A DNA stretch of 64,000 nt from Cryptomeria japonica (taxonomy: Eukaryota > Streptophyta > Pinopsida > Cupressales > Cupressaceae): the NCBI RefSeq assembly GCF_030272615.1, contig NC_081407.1, positions 264,354,574-264,418,573 on the forward strand, in the 5' to 3' direction. Below, piece after piece: positions 22,418-33,300 of this stretch. The position numbers and the translations under genes are program-made. The first letter of the stretch is position 1. Every line of letters starts with the position of its first letter. Under the pieces are notes generated by a model. The model was not told where the DNA came from. It did no database searches and saw only the letters and a list, made by a program, of their open reading frames with translations.

Positions 22418-22660
22418 TCATGTCAGAAGTTAGCATATATGCTCCAAAGCAGAAACCATAAACGCACCAGAACAGAATATGTACATGCCAAAAATTAACA
22501 AAAACATGTTAGAAAATCAAATCTGCAGATAAATTGAAAACCCTAATGACTTAAAAATACATGAATACTAAACAAAAACACACCAAAACAGAGCATAAAC
22601 ACTTCAAAATAACACAAAAATGTATCAGAAATAAGCAGAAACATACAAAAAGAAAAATGT
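22418..22660. repeat. gypsy-3 leader array A: core CAYRYCARAA at 21-nt steps
   Basis: Cores at 22463, 22484, 22505 (CGCACCAGAA, CATGCCAAAA, CATGTTAGAA) and at 22579, 22600, 22621, 22642 (CACACCAAAA, CACTTCAAAA, TGTATCAGAA, CATACAAAAA) are exactly 21 nt apart within each run. Weaker copies lie at 22419 and 22440. The position, between leader and primer site, equals array A of gypsy-1. Confidence 0.7.
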
Positions 22661-22895
22661 GGAAATGATATACATGACCAAAACCGTCAATCATAAAATG
22701 ACATAGATATGTGAAGGACCAAAAATGCAGCAGAAATTTGGATCTGACAAAAGCAAAAGAGACATGACACAAACTGTTAGAAACGCAGAATCAAAATAAA
22801 ATCGTTGCAAAATTCGGCCCCACAAACTTGAAAATACTAAAACTCAAAGAAAATGTTAGAAACAAGGGACAAGAGTCGCACCAAGCATGCCAAAA

Positions 22896-23553
22896 TGTTT
22901 ATGTAAAATTTAAAAACTCTAATATTGTAAATCCTAACTAGAATTCAACCACAAAACCCTATACCTACAATGAAATTCAAAATAACATCAATAAAGAGCC
23001 ATAAACATGTAAAACCATGAGCCTAATTAAATTATACCATTACACATTCAATGGGTTTGATCTTCATTGTCCTCCTATCTCCATTTATCTTGTTTTGTAT
23101 GGTTTCTTTCAGATTTGATTGCTTGCACAAGAGCTCAATGGTGAACGGAAATGGTTGGAGTATATAGTTTGGTAGAGTGTAGGTATTCTTAAACTCGATT
23201 ATCCTCAAAAGAGAAAGGAAGAGGTCTCTTTTATAGAGAGCACCCTAAAAATGGAAGGCTAAGATTAAGAGGTGAAAAGATAAATGGTTGGCTAGGATTA
23301 GAGAGTAGGTATAGAAAATAATAAAATTTTGGGAAGGAGGTTAGAGACAAATTAAGAGATGAAAGCCACTTGTCGTGGAAAGAAAAAGATAAATGAATTA
23401 ATTAATTAAAAAAATATTTATTTAATTAATAGAAGGGTGGGGTCAAATAAATTAAATAAATAAATATTTATTTAATTAATAAAAGACATAAGATAAAATA
23501 ATAAAAAATAAAATATTTATTTAATTAGACTAGGAAAATTTTAGGTGTCTACA
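22896..23553 (-). repeat. gypsy-3 probable 5' LTR
   Basis: The minus-strand start TGTAGACACC at 23553 is like the gypsy-2 LTR start TGTAGATG. A TATA box (TATAAAAG on the minus strand) is at 23228-23235. The inner end at 22896 is set by analogy: GCCAAAATG here compares with GCCCAAAATG at the gypsy-1 LTR/primer junction. The outer side is AT-rich with TTAATTAATTAA words. The right end is fairly sure; the left end is a guess. Confidence 0.4.
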
Positions 23554-24080
23554 CCATTAGTTTCTAATTAATGATCAGATTATTTTTCATAAATATTTTA
23601 AAATAATTTGATCTTTTCAAGAATTTTAAATTATTTAAACATGTTTTTATAAAATCAGTATATAATTTTAATACTATTTGATGCTTAAAATTTTTTTCAC
23701 ATGCATTATAATTTTAAAAATAGTTTTGATTTTATATAATTAAGATTTAATAAATAATATAATATAATATAATATTCAATAATTTATAATATAAATATTT
23801 ATTTATTTTTCATAAATTAATACTTGTTTATGGGGCAACACCCTATCTATTATATTAGAGAAAATTTATAATGCATTTTTTTAGAGTGAATGTCCAATTG
23901 TCTAGATATAGCAAAGCCAAATAGGGACTGTACCCTAGCTATCCTATGTCATTGAAGACAAAATATGGATCACCTAGCAAAAAATTTATGGTCACAAGAG
24001 TCCAAAATAGAAAAAGAAACCCCAACATAGGACGTATGGTAATATAGGATGTAAACTTGTTTATATTATGAGGGAAATAC
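23554..24080. other. Unassigned AT-rich spacer
   Basis: About 530 bp between the gypsy-3 LTR and the copia-A 5' LTR. It is strongly AT-rich (runs of ATAATATAATATAAT near 23755-23775) with no ORF, RNA gene or repeat that I can name. It may be host sequence or the remains of an older element. Confidence 0.6.
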
Positions 24081-25309
24081 TATTGGCAATTGGAGGAATT
24101 GATTATGTGTTGCATTGATGTTTTGTCATTGTTGGAAACACCGGTTGTTTTGGTTGTTTACCGACTTCCGGTAGGTTCCGGTAGAGTGGTTGGTTTATGA
24201 TATTGATTCGGTATGCTCTCGTATTCTTTGACTTGTGGATTTGGTTTGGATCTGTCATTCATACTATTCAGATGGTATCATGATCATCTCGTTCAGGATT
24301 TTATGACTCGAGAGCTATCACTTGTTCTAGTAAGCCTTTTGGTAACCGGTAAGGGTTATGTCGACAAAGATTTATTGAAGACCTTTTGATGCACGTGATA
24401 AGTAATGTTAGTGCGGCTTCTAGATGGATTTCAGGATGTTGTTGGTTATGTTGTTCATGTTCCTATTGATCGGCGATGTTGGATTTGGGTCCAGACTTAA
24501 TGCTATCTTATTCGGCTAGGTTATGGATTGGTTCATGTAACATGTTGGTAGATGATCCCGATGAGTTACTAGTTGGGTTTATTGATTAGATTATGTTGTT
24601 TCGGTCTCAAGATGACTTGGTTAATCATTAGATTGCAATTTTATGCTATGAGTTTATTGAATTATCTTTTAGGTGGCCAACCTAATTGTTTAGGTCCCGG
24701 GTTGGTATAAATATGATGTAAGATCTCTTTATAGATAATGTGATTATGATTATGTGATTATCTATGTGGGAATAAAGTTGTAATCATATGCAAAGGTTTT
24801 TGGGTGATCATAGGTGATCGAATTAGGTTGGTGAAAGAGGTTTAAGACCTTTGGTACTGAGCTTAACTAGAACTGTACTTAGGCATAGGCGATGATATTC
24901 TTGCAGTTCATTCTTCTTCTGGATTGTACTATGGATTTATTTTGTAGTTAGTGAGGCTCCTTTTGTGATGAGCATTTCGCTCTCGGTTGTTTTCCTTCCT
25001 GCATGTGCAGGCCCCTCTTATTGTAATCACATAGTTATTGCAGAAGTATTATCTGGCTGTGGGTAGGCTTCCCACCGTGGTTTTTCCCGTTACCAATTTT
25101 TCCACGTACAAATCTTGGTGTTATCTTTTGTGGATGGTTGGTAAATGTTTTGTGGTTTATATTTGTTCTTAACTGTTATATCTTCTATTCAAGTATTTGG
25201 TTTTTGTATTCTGGTAATAAGAACTTAATGCTTAACGTTCTATAATCTATTGACAACTGATTCACCTCCCCCCTCTTAGTTGTCCTCTGATTATTTGAGT
25301 TGTCTAACA
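24081..25309 (+). repeat. copia-A 5' LTR
   Basis: 1229 bp. The start reads TATTGGCAATTGG where the 3' copy at 62133 reads TGTTGGAAATTGG, so the TG end has mutated. It ends TCTAACA. TATA box TATAAATAT at 24706-24714; U5 motif CCCACCGTGGTTTTTCCC at 25071-25088. Several ACCGGT-type words (24141-24350) are present. Confidence 0.88.
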
Positions 25310-25330
25310 ATTGGTATCAGAGTCTGGTCC
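25310..25330 (+). other. copia-A primer-binding site
   Basis: ATTGGTATCAGAGTCTGG follows the LTR directly and matches the initiator tRNA-Met site, with one change (GAGT for GAGC). Confidence 0.9.
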
Positions 25331-25367
25331 TCTCTGCAGAAGCTTAACCACTTGAGGAAGATCCTAG

Positions 25368-26303
25368 ATGGTGTCTAATAGTACAAGTTCATCAAGTTCA
25401 TTTGTTGTTCTTTTTCGGAGACAAATTCGTAGGCTTGATGGAACAAATTACAGAGTATGGAAGATTCTGATGGAGACTCATCTAAGATGTCTTCGCAAGG
25501 AGATTTTGGAGATCATTGAGAATGTCTATACACCTCATAATCTGACATCTGGAAATATTCCTCTGGTAGGCTTGGATAAGGACATTGAAAATGATTGTAG
25601 AGCTAGAGAAGCCCTTTTGTGTGCACTTTCTGATCAACAAATTATGGGACTATCTGTCAAATCAACTATGAAGGCTATATGGAATAAATTGGAGACTCTG
25701 AATGAAGGTGACCCTACTATTAAAATTGCTAAACTCGATGGTTACTAGTTGAGATATGAGAACCTGAAGATGGAAAAATATGAAAGGATTACTGCTTTTA
25801 TGGAGAGATTTAATGAGATTGTCATGGAAATTCAGTGTTGTGGTGGATCTCTGAGTGAAGATGAAATAGTTTCTAAAGTATTGAGAGCTTTTCCACTGGC
25901 TTATAAGATGAAGGCTACTACAATTAATGAGCTGAGAACAATGGCAAACACCTTTGTTAATAGGGATACCTTGGTTGGGAAGTTATCTGCTTTTGAGATT
26001 GAGGAATCTGGTCAATCATGAGTTGCAAAATCTGAACCTGCTTTTCATGCATCTACATCATCTACCAGCAAGAGTGATTGGAAAGCCTTATATGCTAAGG
26101 AACTAGAGGAAATGAAGAAAGAAGATGAAGAGTTTGAGCAACTTGAAGCCTTATTTGCTAGAAGAGTACCTAAAGGTCCTGCAAGAAGTAAGTATGAAGG
26201 AAAATCACCTTTTAAATGTTTTTCATGTAATAAGATAGGTCATTTTGCATCTAGATGTCCTAACATGAATTCAAGATTTGAGGAAAGAGTTAGAGATATT
26301 TAG
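25368..26303 (+). pseudogene. copia-A gag
   Basis: Gag coat protein of a copia element. One frame from ATG 25368 to the stop at 26303, with in-frame stops at 25746 and 26019. Early residues RRLDGTNYRVWKILMETHL fit the Gag N-terminal domain of copia elements. Then IWNKLETLNEGD and ENLKMEKYERITAFMERFNE follow in the usual order. The CCHC zinc knuckle CFSCNKIGHFASRC is at 26217-26258 and is complete. It is homologous to copia-B gag at 29376-30244. Broken only by stops, not by frameshifts. Confidence 0.88.
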
Positions 26304-27089
26304 GCCTAACCATGATTATCATAAGAAGCATAGTACAGGAGAAACAAAGACAAATCATGCTACTATGTTGATGAGGAAGGTGTGACTGATTCTGATGATG
26401 AACCGACACAAGATTCAGCTAGTGGGAAAGGAATGGGTATTTTTGGCTATCAAGGAAGATGATCTGGTACCTGAAGAAAAGGCCTTTGTTGCTAAAATTC
26501 AAGACAAGGATGACTGGATGATAGATAGTGGATGTTCATATCATATGACTAGAGATAAAAGGAAGTTTTTATCTTTGCAAGAATTTGATGGCGGTCTGGT
26601 TAGATTTGGAGATGACAAAGCATGCATGATCAAGGGAATGAGAACTATATCACTAGATGGTAAGCATGATACTAATAATGTTTATTATGTTGAAGGTTTA
26701 ATGCATAATATTTTGAGTATAGGATAGTTGGTGGATAAGGAATTTTAGTTACAGTTTAAGGATGGAAAATGCAAGATTATCAATAGATCTGGATTGTAGA
26801 TTGCAACCGGTACACAGACAAAAGGTAACATCTTTCATTTGAACTCCAATGAGAAGACATGTTTGATTGAAAAAATTGATGAGAGTTGGTTATGGCATAA
26901 GAGGTTGTGTCATGTGAATTTTGATTGCATTGTAAAGATCAGTTCTACTAAGGAAGTTTAGAGATATACCTAAGATTGTGAAGCCCTATAATCCGGTATG
27001 TAAGAAATGTCAAATGGGAAAGCAAGTCAGAACTTATTTTAAGAGTATACAAGACAAATATAATGATGTTATTGATCTCATTCATATTG
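26304..27089 (+). pseudogene. copia-A protease and pre-integrase zinc region
   Basis: The protease motif DWMIDSGCSYHMTRDKRKF at about 26511-26568 keeps the canonical D-S-G. FGDDKACMIKGMRT follows. Past a stop at 26725 the pre-integrase block reads SWLWHKRLCHVNFDCIVKIS (about 26885-26945), which supplies the histidines of the zinc finger. The frame changes between gag (frame 0), protease (frame 1) and integrase (frame 2), with several stops between 26725 and 27125. Confidence 0.82.
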
Positions 27090-27976
27090 ATTTGTGTGGT
27101 CCTTCTAGAATCAAGAGTTTTTAGGGTGATAGATATTTTATGCTAATCATTGATGACTATTCTAGAATGATGTGGGTTACTTTTCTAAGGGAGAAATTTG
27201 AAGCATTTGAAAAGTTTAAAATCTTTAAAGCTAAAGTTGAGACAAAGACAAGATTGAATTTTGTATGCTTAAGATCAGATCAGGGTGGAGAATTCACATT
27301 CGGTGAATGTAACAACTATTTTGAAAATAATTGGATAAGGAGACAGTTATTTGCACCTCAGACACCTCAGCAAAATGGAGTTGTGGAAAGGAAGAACAAA
27401 ACTATCTTGGATGTGGCTAGAACTATGATGATGGAATCCAATCTGCCTCATACGTACTAGAGAGAAGTTGTGAGCATGACAGTATACACATTCAATATAG
27501 TTCATATCAAGGGAGACACCGATAAGACACCTTATGAGTTATGTTTTGGTCATACACCTATAGTTAAGCATTTCAGAATCTTTGGTAGTAAATTCTATAT
27601 CAAAAGAGATGATTCCTTTAGAAATTTTGATCCTAGATGTGATGAAGGGATATTTCTTGGTTATTCTAATGAAAGCAAAGCATATAGATGTTATAACAAA
27701 AGATTGCAGAGAATTGTGGAGAGCACTAATGTCAAGGTGGATGAGAAAAACATAGATCAAATTAGAACTTATGAGAGAGAACCGACAATGGACATGATCA
27801 TAACTAAACCGATAGCACCTGCACAAGAACAAAATGTTGAACTAGTTACTCTGGCAGTATCCAAAAATTCAACAGTAACTGAAGATCAGAGAAGAGGAAA
27901 AGAAAGTTAGAAGACTCCTCGATATGTAAAGTTAAATCATTCAAAAGATCAAATCATTGGAGACAAGAACAAAGGA
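27090..27976 (+). pseudogene. copia-A integrase
   Basis: Core of the DDE integrase: DRYFMLIIDDYSRMMWVTFL (about 27128-27190), CLRSDQGGEF (about 27265-27300, second Asp) and PQTPQQNGVVERKNKTI (about 27358-27410, catalytic Glu). The C-terminal GKTPYEL-type block (DKTPYELCFGHTPIVKHFRI) and FLGYSNESKAYRCYNK follow at 27520-27715. Stops at 27122, 27461 and 27908 interrupt a frame that is otherwise continuous. Confidence 0.87.
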
Positions 27977-28249
27977 TTGATGACAAGAAGAAGGTTGCTA
28001 GATGATGAGGTATGTTTAATTTCTCAAATTGAACCGACATCAATAATTGAAGCATGTAAAGATGAATATTGGATGAAAACTATGGAAGAGGAATTAGATC
28101 AGATAGAAAAGAATAATACATGGACTTTAGTTCCCTGGCCTAAAAATAAGAATGTTATTGGAACTAAATGGGTTTTTATGAATAAATTGAATGAAGATGG
28201 ACAAGTTGTGAGGAATCAAGTTAGATTGGTTTGCAAAGGATATTCTTAG
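27977..28249 (+). pseudogene. copia-A reverse transcriptase, N-terminal part
   Basis: Opening RT block: WMKTMEEELDQIEKNNTWTL, then NVIGTKWVFMNKLNEDGQVV and RLVCKGYS. It is cut at 28249 by copia-B. The target-site duplication CTTAG at 28245-28249 creates the last codons. The RT continues at 60418 after the second copy of CTTAG (60418-60422). Confidence 0.88.
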
Positions 28250-29318
28250 TGTTGGTATTATGGATGTGTTGCATTAGTTTTGTCATTGATGTCAACACTT
28301 GTAAACACCTATCCTTCTGGATATCTTTGGTTATGTTCACCGGCATGTTCAATGAATTATGCACAATCATCGGGATCTGGTTCACTGGCAAGTTATATTG
28401 TTCACCGGCACAAAGGATGACTTGTTATCATCTGGAGATCACTTGGTTATGTCAAAAACATGGTTTGGACACTTGGTTTTGATGATTTGGTTATTGTTCT
28501 AATCGAGTTTTCATATTTGTTGTTACTAGCAAATTGGTCTAGGTTATGGACCAGCATGCGTTATCTATTCCAGATCAGCATGACACATTATGGAGATGAT
28601 TTATTGATTGGTTATTATTGTAAATGCATTAAGCCGACATGATGCATCACTTATTGATTCATTTGTAATTGATTTAATTGTAATATTCTTAGTGAGCCAA
28701 CATACACATTTGGTCTTAGGTTTTGGTATATATGTAAGATCTCATTTGTGAGATTAATAGAGGTGTGTAAGAGGAATATAATAAGGTATATGCAAATATA
28801 AGCAGAGCTACTCATGCAAACATCATTTGAAGATTCAAGGAAGGTATGAAGAAGACAATCATAGCTTAATCGGTACTAAATCCAGCATATGAAGATGTTA
28901 CTTTGAGCGGTACATTATCATTGGATTTAACCATCCAATTGTAGTTAGTGTGACTCTCATTTTGTGATTGAGCAGTGAGCTCTAGGCAGTTGGCCTTTCT
29001 GCATGTGCAGACCCCATTTGTACACACATACTATCTGTAGTAGTATCATCTGATTGTGGGTAAGGTTTCCCACCATGGTTTTTCCCCTTACAGGGTTTCC
29101 GCGTACAAATATTTATGTTATGTGTTGTGGATGTTATTTTCCTTTTTGTTTCATGCATTAACCTTCACCAGTATTGTCATTAACTATTAAACTGTCAACC
29201 AACATTAAGTTTGGTTTACTGGTATTATGCATCAAGTTTGATTAAGTTATATTTGGTTGAACTTAATAGACAACTGATTCACCCCCCCCCTCTTCTCAGT
29301 TGCCTCCGGGTCCTAACA
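28250..29318 (+). repeat. copia-B 5' LTR
   Basis: 1069 bp, TGTTGGTATTATGG..TCCTAACA. TATA box TATATATG at 28727-28734; U5 motif at 29058-29106. Matches the 3' copy at 59355-60417 with scattered substitutions. Confidence 0.92.
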
Positions 29319-29332
29319 ACTGGTATCAGAGC
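29319..29332 (+). other. copia-B primer-binding site
   Basis: ACTGGTATCAGAGC directly after the LTR, a full match to the plant initiator tRNA-Met site TGGTATCAGAGC. Confidence 0.93.
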
Positions 29333-29375
29333 TAAGTCCTCTTTTTGCAGAAGTTTAATAGCTTGAGGAGATTCT

Positions 29376-30244
29376 ATGGCAACTAACTAATTCAGGAAGG
29401 ACAGTCTGAAGCTTGATGGAACTATGGTATATGGAAAATCAGAATGGAGACACATCTGAACTGCATTGGAAGAGACACATGGGATATTACAAAGAATGGC
29501 TATGTTGGTCCTACACAGAGTCAACCTAATCCACCAAACTTGGCTAAAGATTAGGAGAATGATTGCAAAGCAAGAGAAGCACTTTTGAGCGCATTGTCAG
29601 ATCAACAAATCATGGGATTATCAAACTGATCTACTACTAAAGCTATTTGGGACAAATTGGAGACATTGAATGAAGGTGATACCACTGTCAAAATTGCAAA
29701 ACTAGAATGCTTTTGGGTCAAGTATGAAAATCTAAAAATGGAAGAAGATGAAAGAATTTCTACTTTTATGGAAAGAGTTAATGAAATTGTTTCCAAAGTT
29801 TTAAGAGCATTGCCACCAGCATACAAAATGAAAGTAACTACTATAAATGAATTCAGAACAATGCCTAATACATGAGTATCTAGAGATACCTTGGTTGGAA
29901 AACTTTCAGCTTTTGAACTTGAGGAATTTGGTCCTATTACTACAATTAAAACAAATTTAGCCTTCAAAGCATCATCATCATCATCTGGTAAATCTGATTG
30001 GAAATCACTTCATGCAAGAGAACTTGAAGACATCAAAAGAGAGAATGAAGAATTGGAAGAGCTTGAAGCACTATTTGCAAGAAAAATTCCTAAAGGTCTA
30101 GTTAGAAGTAAGTATGAAGGTAAAGCACCCTTTAAATGTTTTAACTACAATAAAATTGGTCATATGGCATCTAGGTGTCCTGATAGACATGCAAGATTGA
30201 AAGTAGAAGCTAAAAAAACATATAAACCTAACCTTAAATATTAG
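29376..30244 (+). pseudogene. copia-B gag
   Basis: ATG 29376 is followed by an early stop after four codons. The homologous Gag text continues in broken frames: METHLNCIGRDTWDI, then METLNEGDTTVKIAKLECFW (29657), ENLKMEEDERISTFMERVNE, and after a stop FELEEFGPI. The zinc knuckle reads CFNYNKIGHMASRC at about 30137-30178; the second Cys is replaced by Tyr, so the finger cannot form normally. Clearly related to copia-A gag. Confidence 0.85.
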
Positions 30245-31880
30245 AGATGCAGATTTAAGAAGAATAGAGACAAATCATGTTTCTATGTTGATGAAGGAGT
30301 TATTGATGATTCTGATGAGGAACCAGCAGACAATGGATGGGCTTTTGTTGCAATAACAAAAGATCAACCGACACCTACCATACAACCGGTAGAGCAGGCC
30401 CTGGCAACTAAAATTGAATAAAAGGATGAATGGATCATTGATTTTGGATGTTCGCATCATATGACTGGTGATAAAAGTAAATTCTTAACTTTTCAGGAAT
30501 ACAATGGAGGTCTAGTAAGATTTGGGGATGATAAATCTTGTTTGATCAAAGGAAAAGGCACTATATCTTTTGATGGTAAGCACTAACAATGTTTATTATG
30601 TTGAAGGTTTGAAGCATAATCTTTTGAGTGTTGGTCAATTAATTGAAAAGGGATTTCAGTTACAATTCAAGAATGGTAAATGTAAAATCATGAATAGAAC
30701 TGGTTTGGAAATTGCAACTGGTAATCAAACTAGAGGTAATATCTTTCATTTGAATAATAATGTGAAGACATGCTTGATTGCACATATTTATGAAAGTTGG
30801 TTATGGCATAAGATACTTTGTCATGTGAATTTTGATTGCATTGTAAAGATCAGTACAACTAAGGCAGTAAGGGATTTACCTAAGATTGTAAAACCTCACA
30901 ATCTGATATGCAAGGAATGTCAAGTTGAAAAGCAAGTTAGAACAAATTTTAAGATTATTCCAGAGAAATCCAATAATGTTCTTGATTTAATTCATACTAA
31001 TCTATGTGGTCCGGCAAGAACTAGAAGCTTACAAGGAGATAGATATTTTATGCTAATCATTGATGATTATTCTAGAATGTGTTGGGTTACTTTTCTCAGG
31101 GAGAAATCAAAAGCTTTTGGGAAATTCAAACTATTCAAGGTAATGGTAGAAAATGAAATCGGTAAGAAAATCAAATGTTTAAGATCAAATCAAGGAGGTG
31201 AATTCACATCTAAAGAATTTTATACATTTTGTGAAGTGAATGGAATCAGAAGGCAGTTATCATCACCTCAGACACCCCAACAAAATGGAGTTGTGGAAAG
31301 AATAGAACTATTATGGATGTAGCTAGAAGCATGATATCAAAAGAAAACCTACCTCATGTGTATTGGAGAGAAGTAGTAAATACAGCGGTTTACACATTCA
31401 ACAGAGTTCACATCAAAGGTGAAACCGGTAAGACCGCTCATGAACTATGGTTTGGTAATACTCCTACTCTTAAATATTTCAGAATATTTGGAAGCAAATG
31501 CTATATTAGGAGAGATGATTATATTGGTAAATTTGATCCTAGAAGTGATGAAGGAATATTTCTTGGTTATTCATCTAAGAGAAAGGCATATAGATGTTTT
31601 AATAAAAGATTACATAAAATCATTGAGTGCAAATGTGAAGATTTATGAACAATTTAGAGGTAATTCAAGGTCTATGGACTCTGAACCAGCAGTTGAGATA
31701 ATCACAAGTGAACCTACACTGAATACACCAGTATAGATTGTTGATCCAGTCACACCAGCATCATCAGAGAATTCCACAGTGACTGAAGAACGGCAACAAG
31801 TGAATACACCTAGGTATGTAATATTGAATCACTCTGAAAGTTAGATAATTGGGAATAAGTATCAAGGAGTTATGACAAGA
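30245..31880 (+). pseudogene. copia-B protease and integrase
   Basis: Protease motif WIIDFGCSHHMTGDKSKF at about 30432-30480; the usual D-S-G is D-F-G, so the active site is damaged. The pre-integrase region is SWLWHKILCHVNFDCIV (about 30795-30850). Integrase core: DRYFMLIIDDYSRMCWVTFL, CLRSNQGGEF (usual D changed to N) and PQTPQQNGVVER (31262-31300). The integrase C-terminal half is in another frame (31313-31648) with GETGKTAHELWFGNTPTLKY and IFLGYSSKRKAYRC. Dead through active-site changes and one frameshift near 31300. Confidence 0.85.
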
Positions 31881-32046
31881 GGAAGACTAGCAAATGAAGA
31901 GGTATGTTTAATTTCTTAAATTGAACCAGCATTAGTTATTGAGGCATGTGAAGATAGACTAGAGGAAGACTGGCAAATGAAGAGGTATGTTTAATTTCTC
32001 AAATTGAACTAGCATTAGTTATTGAGGCATGTGAAGATAAACATTG
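31881..32046 (+). repeat. 83-bp tandem duplication in copia-B
   Basis: GGAAGACTAGCAAATGAAGA at 31881 returns as GGAAGACTGGCAAATGAAGA at 31964, an offset of 83 bases. The unit includes EEVCLIS, an ALVIEACED-type text and the following bases. As 83 is not a multiple of three, it shifts the Pol frame just before RT. Confidence 0.88.
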
Positions 32047-33300
32047 GATTAAAGCTATGAAAGATGAATTGGAACAAATTGAAAAGAATAACACATGGAC
32101 ATTGGTTCCCCGACCTAAAAACAAAAATATAATTGGAACTAAATAGTTATTCAGAAATAAACTTAATGAAGATGGTAAGGTAATCAGAAACAAAGAAAGA
32201 TTAGTGTGTAAGGGATATTCATAGTAAGAGGGAATTGATTACAATGAAACCTTTGCACCGGTAGCTAGAATTGAGGTGGTCAGACTATTTCTAGCATTTG
32301 CAGCACACAAGAACTATAAAGTATATCAAATGGATGTTAAATGTGCATTTCTGAATGGTGATCTTGAAGAGGAAGTTTACATTGAACAACCCGATGGATT
32401 TTCCTTGACAAATTATAAAGATATGGTTTGCAGATTAAGGAAAGCTTTACATGGATTAAAGCAAGCTCCTAGAGCTTGGTATGCTAGATTGGACAAATAT
32501 CTTTTGAAGCTTGGTTACACTAAAGGTAATGCCGACAACAACTTATATTTCAAAGTAACTAATGATGACATCTTGGTTATTGAATTTTTTGTTGATGATA
32601 TAATTTTTGGAGGAGAAGATGGATTGTGTAAAGACTTTTCTAATAAGATGCAGGAATGTCTATGATTGGGGAGATAAAATTATTTATAGGATTGCAGATT
32701 TCACAGAGTGATAAAGGTATATTCATATGTCAATCAAAGTACTTGAAAGAGCTACTAATGAAATTTGGTATGGAAAACTCTAAACTGGTAAGTACTCCTA
32801 TGACTACAACAGACAAACTATCATTGAAGGATGATACAACACCTGTTAATCCAACAAGATATAAATCCATGATTCGAGGTTTACTATATTTGACACAAAT
32901 AAGACCTAATATTATGAATGCAATTTGTATTGTTTCAAGATTTCAAAGTAATCCTAAAGAAAATCATGAATCAGCAGTGAAAAGGATTTTCTGGCATCTA
33001 CAAGGCACAACAAATCTTGGTTTACGGTATCCTAAAGATAAAAATTTTGATTTATGTGCATACACAGATGCTAATTGGGCAGGAGATGTAGATGACAGAA
33101 AGAGCACCACCGATGGAGCATTCTTTCTTGCTATCAGATTGATTTCATGGTTGAGCAAGAAAAAGAGTTGTACATCATTATGAATAGCAGAATCAAAATA
33201 TGTTGCAGCAGCAACTAATTGTACTTGGGTATTATGGATTAAGCAAATGTTGAAGGACATAAAGGTAAAATGCAAAGAACCTATAATCATTTACTGTGAT
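32047..33300 (+). pseudogene. copia-B reverse transcriptase and start of RNase H
   Basis: RT blocks: IKAMKDELEQIEKNNTWTLV, then [20 protein letters not shown] (about 32320-32380), [20 protein letters not shown] and the catalytic [16 protein letters not shown] (about 32575-32630). A frameshift near 32655 leads to a second frame (32656-33183) with GLLYLTQIRPNIMNAICIVS and CAYTDANWAGDVDDRKSTTDG, the start of RNase H. It ends at the target-site duplication GTGAT 33296-33300, where gypsy-2 is inserted. RNase H resumes at 58753. Confidence 0.88.

Larger units (their letters stand above)
18530..23553 (-). mobile_element. gypsy-3: older Tat-type gypsy fragment
   Basis: Only the 5' part is in the window: gag (18530-20625), leader with two 21-nt arrays (20626-22880) and a probable 5' LTR (about 22896-23553). 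Its pol was displaced beyond the left edge by insertion of gypsy-1. Gag similarity and leader layout place it in the same broad family as gypsy-1 and gypsy-2, and it is the most decayed of the three. Confidence 0.8.

Noticed and set aside
23554-24080. Possible host gene remnant in the unassigned spacer
   Set aside because: Strongly AT-rich, no open frame of useful length and no motif.
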